DNA of 64,000 nucleotides from Caenorhabditis elegans (taxonomy: Eukaryota; Nematoda; Chromadorea; Rhabditida; Rhabditidae). Positions 35,510 through 48,790 of the stretch are shown here, piece after piece. The position numbers were made by a program, and so were the translations under genes. The stretch spans positions 1 through 64,000 of the forward strand of contig NC_003284.9 of assembly GCF_000002985.6 (NCBI RefSeq). The letters are read 5' to 3'. Position 1 is the first letter of the stretch. Each line of letters starts with the position of its first letter. The notes below the pieces were generated by a model, which was given only the letters and a program-made list of their open reading frames with translations, did not search any database and was not told where the DNA came from.

Positions 35510-36250
35510 AAAAATGCTGAAAAACAAGCCAAAAATCGTGAAAATTGACCCAAAATTACCCAAAAAATCGGGGAAAAAAGCTTAAAATAGCGAAAAAACA
35601 TTGAAATTTTAATTTAAAAATATATTTTTCCGACACCTAAAAATTAAGAATATTTCGTTAAAACTAAAAAATTTATTTTTGAAAATCACTGAAATTTTCC
35701 AATTCTCCAGTAGAAATTACTGTAAAATTGTGAAAATTTACCTAAAAATTCTGAGTTTTCAGTTAAAAGCTGCAAAATTCCTAGAATTCGAGGTGAAAAA
35801 TTGAGCCAAAAATCGTGAAAAATAGCGAAAATTGATTTAAAAATCCCGGAAAAACATTGAAGTTTTATTTTAAAAATATCCGACACCTGAAAATTAGAAA
35901 TATTTCGTTAAACTGCAAATTTTCTGTGAAAATTTAAATTTTTGTTCAAAACACTCAATGAAAACTGCAAAATTTACGAATTTTCTAGTAAAAATTAACG
36001 GAAAAATGGCTGCATTTTTTCGCATTTTTAGAAAAAATTACTATAAAATTCAGTGAAAACTTTGCAAATTATATAAAAATCCTGTATAAAAATCCTGTTG
36101 ATTTTTAAAAAGAAAAATAGTCTGAAAATCGCTGAAAATTCAAGTTTTTTGGGTTTTTGGAGCTGAAAATTGTCAGAAAACCCGTGTTTTTTATTGGAAA
36201 AACCGAAAAGCAGAAATTGCTGGGTTTCAAATTGATTTTCAGCGACATTC
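35510..36250. other. AT-rich filler where the AAA module should be
   Basis: No ATPase motif in any frame. It consists of repeated AAAATTTGAAAATTxx-like sequence with two partial near-copies (about 35510-35640 and 35750-35930: AACATTGAA, AAATATCCGACACC). Confidence 0.5.
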
Positions 36251-36370
36251 ATTATCAAATTCGAATTTCTCGTCGTTTTCTACCCCTAACCCTGCATTTT
36301 CAGAATTCTAGCTCGAAATCCCGTAAAATCTGGTGTATTGGGTTACGGTAGTCGGTGTTTGCGTATTTTT

Positions 36371-37040
36371 GAAGCTACAGTAACCCAAAAATTATAAAAA
36401 TTGAGCTAGAGCTCTGAAAATTACGTTTTAGGCCTAAAACTGGCAATAAATTCGAATTTGATAATAAATTTCCGCAAAAAAGCCCGAATCGTCGCAAAAA
36501 TTGAGTTTCTGACTCTCAAAATATTTTTTTCAATAAATTTCATTATTAAATTCGAATTCTCCGTCATTTTCTACCCCAGCGACTGAATTTTCTAAGTTCT
36601 AACTCAAAATTCCGTAAAATCTGGTGTATTGGCTTACTGTAGTCGGTGTTTGCGTATTTTTGAAGCTACAGTAACCCAAAAATTATAAAAATTGAGCTAG
36701 AGCTCTGAAAATTACGTTTTAGGCCTAAAACTGGCAATAAATTCGAATTTGATAATAAATTTCCGCAAAAAAGCCCGAATCGTCGCAAAAATTGAGTTTC
36801 TGACTCTCAAAATATTTTTTTCAATAAATTTCATTATTAAATTCGAATTCTCCGTCATTTTCTACCCCAGCGACTGAATTTTCTAAGTTCTAACTCAAAA
36901 TTCCGTAAAATCTGGTGTATTGGCTTACTGTAGTCGGTGTTTGCGTATTTTTGAAGCTACAGTAACCCAAAAATTATAAAAATTGAGCTAGAGCTCTGAA
37001 AATTACGTTTTAGGCCTAAAACTGGCAATAAATTCGAATT
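36371..37040. repeat. Tandem 291-bp repeat made of the GTTTGCGTA family
   Basis: GAAGCTACAGTAACCC recurs at 36371, 36662 and 36953, a period of exactly 291, with essentially identical units containing GAGCTAGAGCTCTGAAAATT and GTTTTAGGCCTAAAACTGG (both partly palindromic). A diverged unit lies on each side. Confidence 0.92.
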
Positions 37041-37477
37041 TGTTAATAGATTTGCTCAGAAAACTTTCGAATCTGCCCAAAAATTGAGAGTTTCTGACTC
37101 TCAAAACATTTTTCTAAAAATTTCATCCAGAAATTCAGATTCTCCGTCATTTTCTACCCCTCACCCAGCAGTTTCAGAGCTCTAGCTCAAAATTACGTGA
37201 AATCCGGTGTTTCTGGGTTACGGTAGCCGCCGGTGTTTGCGTACTTTTGGGGCTACAGTAACCCAAAAATTCTAAAAATTGAGCTGCCGAGCTAGAAAAA
37301 AACGTGGCGGGAGTGGAAAATTACGACGAATTCCAATTTCTGAATTAGATTTATCGATTAAAAAAAAACTGGAAATTTTGAATTTTATAAAAATTTGAAA
37401 AAAAAAAATTTCAAAAAATTTTTTTTTTTTCAAATTTTTCAAACTGCTCCCAAACTTTCATAAAACCCCATTTTTAG

Positions 37478-39440
<1,963 letters not shown>

Positions 39441-40109
39441 GTCTTTTCCCCAGGTAACAATCATCCCCCAAACGTCTGCAGCTCTCGGATTTGCTCAATA
39501 TTCTCCACGTGATGACAAACATCTCTACTCAAAAGATGAGCTTTTCGATCGAATGTGCATGATGCTCGGTGGCCGATGTGCTGAGAACCTGAAATTCGGC
39601 CGAATCACGTCAGGAGCACAAGATGACCTGCAAAAAGTGACAAAATCGGCGTATGCTCAAGTGAAATTGTATGGAATGAGCTCGATTGTTGGGCCGCTAT
39701 CGTTTCCGAATACTGAAGGATTTCAAATTAAACCGTATTCGAAAAAATTCGCGTCAACTTTTGATCAAGAAGCCACGCTGATTGTGGCAAAAGCCAACGA
39801 GGCGACAACTGATTTGATCAAAAATAATATGGATAAACTTGAAACGGTACAATTTTCAAGAAATTTCATTATTAAATTCGAATTCCCCGTCATTTTCTGC
39901 CCCTAACCCTGAATTTTCAAAGTTCTAGCTCAAAATTACGTGAAATTCGGTGTTTTTAGGTTACGGTAGTCGGTGTTTGCGTACTTCTGGCGCTACAGTA
40001 ACCCGAAAATCTCGAAATTAACGCTAGAGATCCCAACTTTTCTGCAATTGGGATAAAAATATGTGGGGATCTCGAATTTAATACTGAAATTTTGCTTAGA
40101 AACTTCAAA

Positions 40110-41883
40110 ACTGCTAAAAAAAATGAGACTGGAAATTCGGATAAAGATACTGCTGGAATTATTTCAGTGGAGGGAAGAACACATCCAGTTGCAGTACATC
40201 ATACAAAAACGTTAGTGGATGTGGAAAAAATTTGCAAAAAAAAAAAATTTTTCGAAAAATTTTTAATTTTTTCAAAAAAAAAAATTTTCAATTCAAAATT
40301 TTATTGAAAACTATGTAGAAATTCGATCCGCCGCGTTTTTAGCTTCAAATTGACCCCCAACATGCCCTATTTCCGGCAATATTGAGTTTTTGATGTTTCG
40401 ACACAGTTGAAACTGGTGATACAGTATCCCGCGTGGCGAGACCCGAAATTTTCAAATTGCACGGAACCTAGGCATGTTGGGCGTCATTTAACAGCTGGAG
40501 ACTTGGAGAACACGAATATCCAGTTTTCCATGTAAAATTTCGGGAAATAAAATTTTTGGAATAAAAAACAATTTTAATTCAATAAATCATATTCTCTACG
40601 TCATCAGCTTCAAAATGAACCCCAAAATGCCTGGTGTCCGTGCAATTTGACAACCGAAACAGCTGAAACTGGTGCTACAGTACCCCGCGTGGCGAGACCC
40701 AAAGTTTTCAAAATCGTCGGAACCTAGGCATGTTGGGGGTCATTTTGAAGCTACTAAGCTCAGAATTACAAATTTGAGCAAATTTTGAACGTAAATTTCA
40801 AATAATTTCATTTTTTCCAGGTCTGTGCCAGATTACTGTCAATCGGCGGTGAATACTGTAATAAATATTCACAAACACGAGAATCCTGGCGATATTCTGG
40901 TATTCTTGACAGGACAAGACGAGGTGGAAGACGTTTGTGAGAAGCTCCGCGAGCTGGGAGAGCTTCCCCTTCAATATGTACAAAGGATCGTCGATTATGT
41001 TCAAGAAAGACTATCCGAAATGGTATTAAAAGAAAATTTGAGAAAAAATTGGATTTTTTTGAAAAATTAAAAAATCAAAAAATTTCCAAAAAAAATTTTT
41101 TTTCGGAATTTTTTTTTATTTTTCAAAAAATCCTAAATTTAAGCTAAAATTCATATTTCCACGTTTTCAGCTTCATTTTGACCCCCAACATGACCACATT
41201 CCATTCAATTTGAATTTTGGAAGTTTTGACACAGCTGAAATCGGTGCTACAGTACCCCGCGTGGAGAGACCCGAATTTTTAAAAATGGGCGGATTATAGG
41301 CAATGTGGGGGTCAATTTGAAGCTGAAAATGAGGAGAAATCGAATATGCTATCAAATTTGCAGAAATAAACATTTTAAAGAAAAAATTCCGAAAAAAATA
41401 TTTTTTCGAATTTTTTTCAAAAGTTTTTTTCAGAAAAAAATTGTATTTTTCGAAATTTCTAGATTTTTAGTTGAAATTCGAGTTCTCCATGATCTCAGCT
41501 TCACAATGACCCCCATCTTGCCTCGATTCCGCACTTTTCCCAATTTTGGGTCTCGCCACGCGGGTTACTGTAGCACCGATTTCAGCTGTGTCGGTTGTAA
41601 AGTTGAACGGAATATTGGCATGTTGGGGGTCAAATTGAAGCTGGGAGCGTGGAAAATTCAAATTTTTGATTAAAAATTCATTTTTCGATGAAAAAAAAAA
41701 CGTTTTTTTTTCAGGGTAATCTTCACCGAAGTGATGCAGGATTCGATCCGTGACGTCACAGTTATTGAGCCTGAATGGCTTTACGAATTGGCTCCACACT
41801 ATTACGAATTTGGCACCGAAGGAGAGCTCGCCGAGAAGAGAATGAGGGGTCCTGCCACCTCAGCCGCTGACGATGATTATTAA
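40110..41883 (+). pseudogene. DEAH-box RNA helicase (DHX35-like), C-terminal fragments
   Basis: Exons at about 40110-40210 (GIISVEGRTHPVAVHHTKT), 40821-41022 (SVPDYCQSAVNTVINIHK, GDILVFLTGQDEVE) and 41715-41883 (VIFTEVMQDSIRDVTVIEPE, WLYELAPHYYEFG, stop TAA). The phases of the first two join. SVEGRTHPV and DILVFLTGQDE are conserved motifs of the second RecA domain of DEAH helicases, and the RDVT.IE..WL.ELAPH.Y tail is the OB-fold end. Motifs I and II (DEAH) are absent and the stretch after LRELGE does not match the family, so there are internal deletions. Confidence 0.8.
40342..41645. repeat. Four fold-back elements with AGCTTCA..TTGACCCCCA ends
   Basis: Units at about 40342-40498, 40608-40752, 41168-41323 and 41497-41643 each begin AGCTTCAAAATGACCCCCA-like, end with the inverse, and carry CTACAGTACCCCGCGTGGCGAGACCC in the middle. 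The last is inverted relative to the others. A half copy is at about 11846-11910. They lie in introns of the helicase fragment. Confidence 0.85.
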
Positions 41884-42329
41884 TTCGAATTTTTTTATTT
41901 TATTTATTATTGATTTTTTAAGTGTGTGTTGTTGGTTGAAATATTAATGAAAAACTGAAAAAACTAAAAAAATTTCCGAAAAAATCAATATTTTTGCAGA
42001 AAAAACCAAAAAAAAATTTTTTTTTTTCGAAATTTTTCTGAAAAATTCGAATTTTCAGGTTACTGTAGCCCCCCAAAAGTCTGAAAAAATGAGAAATTAT
42101 CGATTCCGGTAATAAAATCGATTTTTTCCGAAATTATCGATTTTTTGCACCAGAAAAATCGATTTTCCAGTGAAAATTTCAAATTTTTCACTTAAAAATC
42201 ACTTTATTCACACATTACATAGAGGAAAAATGCGGAAAAATCGGGAAAAAACCCCTAAAATTTTTTCCAATAAAAAAAAATCTACTGCTTTTAGTTTTTC
42301 TGGTGTTTTTTTGATTTTCGGCTGCCGTC

Positions 42330-45300
42330 TCAGCGTCTCCGGACTACTGGAATCCACCATTTGGTGGATTCGTGGACGGGCGGTGCGTGTCTGTTCATTT
42401 GCAACGACTGAAAGGCTGCTTTCCCATCCCAAATTATCGACATTCATTGTTCAATAATGTGTGTGCAGTAGGCAATTGAGAAAAGTCAGAAATAATTCAA
42501 TTTTTCGCAATTTTTCGTAAAATCGATTTTTTGGTTTTTTTGTTTTGCCTCGTTTTGCCACGCGTTGAGGCTATTTTCCTAGTGCTAGCGGGGGGGTCCG
42601 TTTTTTCAAAAATTTGAAAATTTTCTCAAAATTTTGAATTCAGTTTTTATTCCCCAACAAAAAAAAAGAAGAAACACTTGGTGCGATTATCATAAAAGCG
42701 TAACGCTAGAGATACCGGGGGGGGGGGGGAAGAAAAAAAACTAGAAGAAAAAGTGAAGGATTACTGTAGGCGGTGTGTGGGCGTTGTGGGGAGGAGGGGT
42801 ACTGTACTACGAATTCAATAAATTGCGGTGGAGGGGGGGAATAAAAAGAAAAAAGAAATGAAAGTTTAGTGGTGATAAATAGAGATCTTTTAAAAAAGGC
42901 ACGAATCGAGATAGAAAGAGATATGGGACAATTAATTAAAATTAAAATAAATTTCAGAGATTCCTTGCTAATTCCAACGGGTTGAACGACGGCTTCGTCT
43001 CGAGTTTGTTTCAGCTGAAAAAAATTGAGGGTTTTTAAGGAGATTTTTGAGCGGGAAAACAGAGATCAAAAATGGGCGTTTCGATTGAGGCCACGCCTAT
43101 TTTTCTGTGCCCCAAGTTTTGCTGATGCTGCAGAATTTTGAATTCGCGTTATTTCCGGAGCTTCGTTGTCTCGTTTGAACTCGAAATTTTGCAGCAGCAA
43201 AAATCTTGGGGCACGGAAAAATAGGTGTGGTTTCGATTGAGGCCACGCCTATTTTTCTGTGCCGCATGGAAAAATTGCTTCTTCAAAAAACTCACCACTC
43301 GCTGGTGGTGGTGGTGGTGGAGCATCAACTGTCGATCCGAACATTGTAAGAACACGGCCCTGAAGCGACATACTGTGCTCAGCTGGAGCATCGTCGACAC
43401 TTTGGCTAGCGGCTCCGCGAGTTCGAGAACGTGTGCTCGGAGATTTGACGACGACGCTTGTGGGTTTTGGAGCACCACCGACGGATGGAGCAATTGTCGT
43501 GGTGGGGGCCGTGTTGGATGATGAGAGATGATCGTCGAGTGGGATGACAGAGAGCTGGAAAAGAAATCTATGAAATTAAATTTTGAAAAATTAAACAAAT
43601 TAAAAGGGGCGGGGCGTCGAATTGCAAACCTGCCGCGCGGTTCTCTTTTTTTTTTTGGTTTTTTTTAAAGTGTTTTTTGAGAAATTCGAAAATTTTCGTT
43701 TTTTGGTCCATTTTTTGGCTCTCATGTCGATTTACGCAGAACTACTCAGGATTCTGCACGATTTTCCTCATTTTGTACTGCATTTCTCATTTAAAATACC
43801 CTTTTTCAAGTAATTTTGGAGTTTTTCAATGATTTTTTGGTGGAAAACTTGATAATTACAGAGAAACTACTAGAAATTAGTAATTCTCAATGGAAAATGC
43901 AGTAAAAATTGAGGAAAATCCTGCAGAATTCTGAGTAGTTCACCGTAATTCGACATAAATGCTGAAAACAATTTTTTAATGCTCTCATGTCGATTTACGC
44001 AGAACTACTCAGGATTTTGCACGATTTTCCTCATTTTTAATGAATTTTCCATTTAAAATACCCTTTTTCGAGTAATTTTTGGGGGTTTTCAACCAAAATC
44101 GATGAATTTTTTGTTTATTTTAAAAGGAAAATGCAGAAAATGAGGAAAATCGTGCAGAATCCTGCGTAGTTCACCGTAAATCGACATTTTCATACTTCCA
44201 AGCTCCAAATCTCCAAAAAAAATTCCGTCCGCACCTCAACATTCTCCAAATCCTCGCCTTCCGTACTCGGAATAAATCCACGTCGAGTCACTGCGGGTGG
44301 TGTCGAGCACTCGCCAGCTTTACGCTTCCGTGAACTACGACTATTGTACTCGACAAACGCGATCTTCTTCGGATTCTTCTTCTCGGGCGCCACCGACGAC
44401 TTTTTCGACGATGATTCAGACGCTTCTCGCTCGATTCCATCAACTTCTTCGGTTTTTTTGAGCGGCGGCTTTTGAGCAGTAGGCTTTGCAGGCGGCTTTT
44501 GCGGAGATTTCGGCTTCTTTTCCACTTTTTCTTCAGCCTTTTCCACAGCCTTTTCAGACTTCGGCGCTGGGCCAGACTCGTTGGGCTTCCTCTGCTCCTT
44601 CTTCTCCTTTTCCTTCACCTTCTCCACCGCCTTCTTCTTCGCCTCCGTTGCTCGCACACGTTTCGCCGATAAAACTGGCTCGGATTTCGGTGGAACGACG
44701 CGTCGCTCTGAAAAAATTCAAAAATTAGATGAATTTTTATTAGAAATCGAAAAATCCCTCACTTCTCTGATTTTTCGCCGGAGGCTCCGTAGGCGTCGCA
44801 AAGCTTGAAGTGCTCGGCTGAGTTGTTCGGCTCACAGATCGACGTGAAGCCGGTGGTGATGGTGCTGGTGCAGGAATCGATGCTTCTGGAGCATCTTCTC
44901 GAGCCGCTGTGGCGTTGGCGGCCGGCGAGTTTCGTGGAAGTTGCCCGCGCATTGGTAGACCATTTCCAAAATCGTTCATGACGCGATATTGCGGACCATC
45001 TCGGACGACGCTGAAAATTCAGATTTTTAGTGTTTTCTAGTGTTTTTTAGTGTTTCTTAAAGGCTTTTTCGGGCTTTTAAAGGTGGAGTAGCGCCAGTGC
45101 GGAAATTGCTTTAAAACACGCCTTTGGTATCACAATGACCGAATATCATGATAAAAAATTCAAAAAATGTTCTAGATTTTATATGATTTTTTGAAAATTG
45201 GAAAAATCACAGTTTTCACCTAATTATTTTTAAATTTCCGCCAATTGGATTTGTTCGGTGGAGCGCGCTTGCACGTTTTTAAATTTATTTATTTTAAAAT

Positions 45301-46872
45301 TTTTGTTATTTTCCACCGATTTTTAATGTTTTCGGTGTATTTTTGCTCGAATTTTAGAGAAAAAGCCAAGATAAATGCAAATTTTCGATTAAAAAGCACG
45401 CTTACAGACGTAAAAATGAAAAAGTAACGCTTTTAAACGATTTCAAACCTGAATTAACTAATTTCACTCTAATTTCAGGCGTAAATCAGTGAAATTAATT
45501 AATTCAGGTTTGAAATCGTTTAAAAGCGTTACTTTTTCATTTTTACGCCTGTAAGCGTGTTTTTTTAATCGAAAATTTGCATTTCTCTTGGCTTTTTCTC
45601 TAAAATTCAAGCAAAAATACAACGAAAACATTAAAAATCGGTGGAAAATAACAAAAAATAAAATGAACAAAAATAAAAACGTGCAAGCGCGCTCCATCGA
45701 ACAAATTCAATTGGCGGAATTTCAAATAGGAATTAGGGGAAAACTGAGATTTTTTCAATTTTCAAAAAATCATTTAAAATCTAGAAAATTTTTTGAATTT
45801 TTTTTATCAAGATATTCGGTCATTGTGACCACATAGGCATGTTTTAAAGCAATTTCCCCACAGGGTGTAGTCCTTTTTCAGGCCTTTTCGGGCTTTTTCA
45901 GACTTCTAGGCCTTCCATACCCTCTCTGCTGCATTCTCGAATCCATTCCACCAATTCCACCATACTCCACTTGATTTCCACCGATCGAGAAAGGCTGCGC
46001 AGCAACCATCGGCCGATTTTGAATATTATGGCGCACGGGAAGCTGTTGCTGCTGGGGAGCCACTGACGTTGATGGAAGACCACCGCCCGTCTGCTGGTTT
46101 CGTCGGTACTGTGTTCCTGGAGATCCGGGACCGACGGCGTCTTCGGGCATCCATTGCTTGACAATGTTGCAGTCTTCGTCCAGGCCGGCGATACATGGGA
46201 ACGGGCCTTCTGTCGGGAGAATGATTCGGTCCGCGGGATCCGGCGGATCGTAGTTGTGATCCTGAAATATACAGAAAATTAAGTTTTGCATTGCAAATAT
46301 CGATTTAAAACTGGAAAATAGCCTCTAAAATCGACATTTTCCCTTACACTATACGGCAACCAGAAGTTTGCCCTCAAAATCGCCTCTTCCACATCAGTAT
46401 CATCATCAGAATCGATCCAAGCTGTGTCTGCAGTCGGTCCCTCGGCTGCCAACTGTTCTTCTTCTGTCAATGGACGAGCATCTGCTGCTGCTGGTTCACC
46501 GAAATTATTCGCTCTCTGCTGTGGAGCAACGTAGTTTGATGGATTGTAGGCCGCCGGTTGAAAGACAGAAATCTGAGGAATCTGCTGCGGCTCGGGGATT
46601 TGCGGTTCTTGGTAGAATTCCTGATTCTCCATTTGATGGTCAACTGGGTAATTGTCTGGAGCCTCGTGTGTCGCTTCAGAAGCTTGTGGATCCTCTGAGA
46701 CTCCTTGAATGGGCTCTGAAAATTTTTTAAACTTAGATTTCGGGCCATTACACAGCAAAATCCTACCTTGAGCCATAACAATTGGCTCGGCGATCTCTGG
46801 TTGTTGTTGCTGTGGTGGTGGTTGCTCGAAGAGCTCCTCGTCGGCTGGAAGCGTATGCTCTCCGTCTGCCAT
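42330..46872 (-). CDS. Unrecognised Pro/Gln- and Lys-rich protein gene, seven exons
   Basis: Exons by eye: 46872 to about 46769 (MADGEHTLPADEELFEQPPP), about 46715-46346, 46262 to about 45907, 45012 to about 44765, 44706-44222, 43554-43297 and a last exon near 42405-42330 (SLQMNRHAPPVHESTKWW to a stop). Features in order: Gln/Pro-rich N-terminus; acidic DTAWIDSDDDTDVEE; a conserved-looking DRIILPTEGPFPCIAGLDED; Gln-rich and Gly/Arg-rich parts; a long Lys/Glu helix (KKKAVEKVKEKEKKEQRK); basic RSSRKRKAGE; and a Pro-rich end. All exons are open and spliced sites look normal, unlike the neighbours. The composition suggests a nuclear, disordered protein. Intron 3 contains a fold-back element. An AATAAA signal lies at about 42205 (minus strand). 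Confidence 0.6.
42717..42729. repeat. G13 homopolymer
   Basis: Thirteen G in a row, with further G-rich runs at 42588-42598 and 42780-42840. Candidate quadruplex region downstream of the 42330-46872 gene. Confidence 0.85.
43715..44190. repeat. Repeated and inverted CTCATGTCGATTTACGCAGA units
   Basis: CTCATGTCGATTTACGCAGA occurs at 43721 and 43982; the inverse (GTAGTTCACCGTAA, TCGACAT) occurs at about 43936-43960 and 44165-44188. Two neighbouring small fold-backs inside the intron between exons 44706-44222 and 43554-43297. Confidence 0.8.
45080..45878. repeat. Fold-back element, about 800 bp
   Basis: The halves are inverted around 45479 (position sum 90958): GGAAATTGCTTTAAAAC at 45101 pairs with GTTTTAAAGCAATTTCC at 45841. 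It starts AAAGGTGGAGTAGCGCCAGT. Flanking host sequence is similar on both sides (GGCTTTTTCGGGCTTTT and GGCCTTTTCGGGCTTTTT), possibly a long target duplication. Confidence 0.9.
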
Positions 46873-46929
46873 TTTTCCTTGTCTAGCGACGACGACTTTC
46901 TGGCATGCAATACTTGACGAACCTGAAAA

Positions 46930-47997
46930 TTGGCGAAATTAAAGTGAGAACAATCGATAAAATTAGAAAAACTATCGAATACGCCAGAAAAAAAAATTGA
47001 GAGACATGAAAAACCAAAGAAAACGCAGGGAAAAATATCAAAAATCAATAATTTTCGCATGATCAGAAATTTAGCTGAAAAACCATCAAAATTGGCCAAT
47101 TTCAAGCGAAAAAAAGCGAGAAATTTATCGAAAAATCACTGAAATTCAGCTAAAAACCCTCAAATTCCGTGGGTTTTCAGCAAATTTCAGCGAAAAATTA
47201 CCTAAAAATCGGCGGAAAATTGCTAAAAACAACACAAAAAAGTCGTTAAAAATCCAAAAAATTTCGATTTTTATCCGAAATTTAGCTGAAAAACCATCAA
47301 AATTGGCCAATTTTCAGCGAGGAACCGCTTAAACAAGAATTTAGCGTTAAAATCAAATTTTCTAGGAATTTTTCTCGATTTCAGGGGTAAATACACCTAA
47401 TTTTACGGGTTTTGGGGTGATTTAAAGCCGAAAAAACGTCTAAAATCTCATAAAAACACGAAAAACCGAAGAAATTCACAAAAATCCGCCAGAAATGTTT
47501 CAATTCTTCTCAAAAACCGAATGGCGCCGATTCAAAAATAGGCCTACAGTGCTTTTGAATGTTTTCGTGGCGAGACCCGCAGTGTTAAATTTTATTTTAC
47601 ACATTTCTGCCGCATTTTTCTGAAGTTTTCCTGCAGAATCATTATTACGACAATTATATTAGTTAGCTTGTAAAAAATCAGATTTATTAAAAGTCTAGAA
47701 ATTGCTGAAAACAGGTCCCGAAAACCTCGCGGAATACGGTAACACTCGTTTCAGCTGTGCGATTTAATTTCGAGATATTTACGCGCTGTCGAAAGGGTAT
47801 TTTCTGTTGACTTTCGCGGCGAAAACTCGAAAAAATCGGCAATTTCTATTGATTTTTGTCGATTTTTGCATAATTGATCGAATTTCGTGTTAAAAATCAC
47901 ATTAAGATTTCAAAAAACCATGCAAAACCACGGTGGAAATGATGAGATTATCGAATTTTTCGATTAAAACCCCGAAATTTCAATTTTTCAAGATATA
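46930..47997. other. Intergenic region between two divergent genes
   Basis: AT-rich with repeated GCTGAAAAACCATCAAAATT at about 47070 and 47287. It separates the minus-strand gene start (46872) from the plus-strand start at 47998. No clear promoter element. Confidence 0.5.
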
Positions 47998-48790
47998 ATG
48001 GCTATCCGCCGCCAGAAAGGGTTAGTTTTCACGGGAAATTCAATGAAAATAATCATTTTTTATTCCAGAGATTTTACGACACGGAGAAAAAGGACGAGCG
48101 TTGGCGAGAGGAACGGCGAAGCGAGTCTTGGCGGGAAAATCCCCAATTTCCACGGCGAGAAGAAGCCTGACGACCGATTCCACCACAATTTCAGCTTGGA
48201 AGAGGTATTTTAAGCTTGAAAATCCTGGAAAACCAGGAAAAAAACGGAAAAAACCAGAAAAATTCCAGATCGAGCTCCAATGCCGGTCGACGACACATTT
48301 TTGTGAGATATGGCGCGAAACGGTGAGTTTCTGGCCGAAATCCCGAGCTAAAAATGATTTTTCAGGCTTAACAACGGAAATTTAGTGGATCGAGACGGTT
48401 ATACACTCAAAATCCGCGATCCAGACTGCCGAGCGGTAGGTTTTCGCGGAACATCACTGAAAAACCCCGATTTTTTCAGCCTTCGCCTCCAAAATATAAC
48501 CCGGGACGCGAGTAACGCAGATATCCAGACGATTTAGGCCGAAGATCGGTGAATTTTTGAATAAAACAGGAAAAATGAGCCAAAAATGACCGGATTTGTG
48601 CAGTTTTTGCCCAAAAACCGCCATTTTCTCGATATTTTCTTGTTTTTTTGGGCGATTTTTGCCCTAATTCTTGAATATTTTATTGGTTTTCAGCGCTCGC
48701 CACCACGATATCACTCAGGACCGCGTGAAGATCGATTTTCAGACAGAAATCCGCCTCGTGGAGTGAGTTTCAGCGAATTTTTGGAGAAAA
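47998..48790 (+). CDS. Unrecognised Arg/Glu-rich gene, 5' exons
   Basis: Start codon at 47998 with a 23-base first exon (MAIRRQKG) and donor GTTAGT, then an exon after TTCCAG (about 48070-48205). Two frames of that exon look protein-like: the in-phase one (DFTTRRKRTSVGERN) stays open, the other (FYDTEKKDERWREERRSES) stops. Later short exons are possible near 48384-48431, 48480-48530 (PSPPKYNPGRE) and 48692-48760 (RSPPRYHSGPREDRFSDRNP). The repeating R(S/P)PxYxxG..EDRF pattern suggests an RNA-associated RS-rich protein. No clear ending; it may be partial or decayed. Confidence 0.35.

Noticed and set aside
43225..43521. Plus-strand frame with a run of Trp
   Set aside because: Antisense of the CCA-repeat proline stretch in exon 6 of the minus-strand gene.
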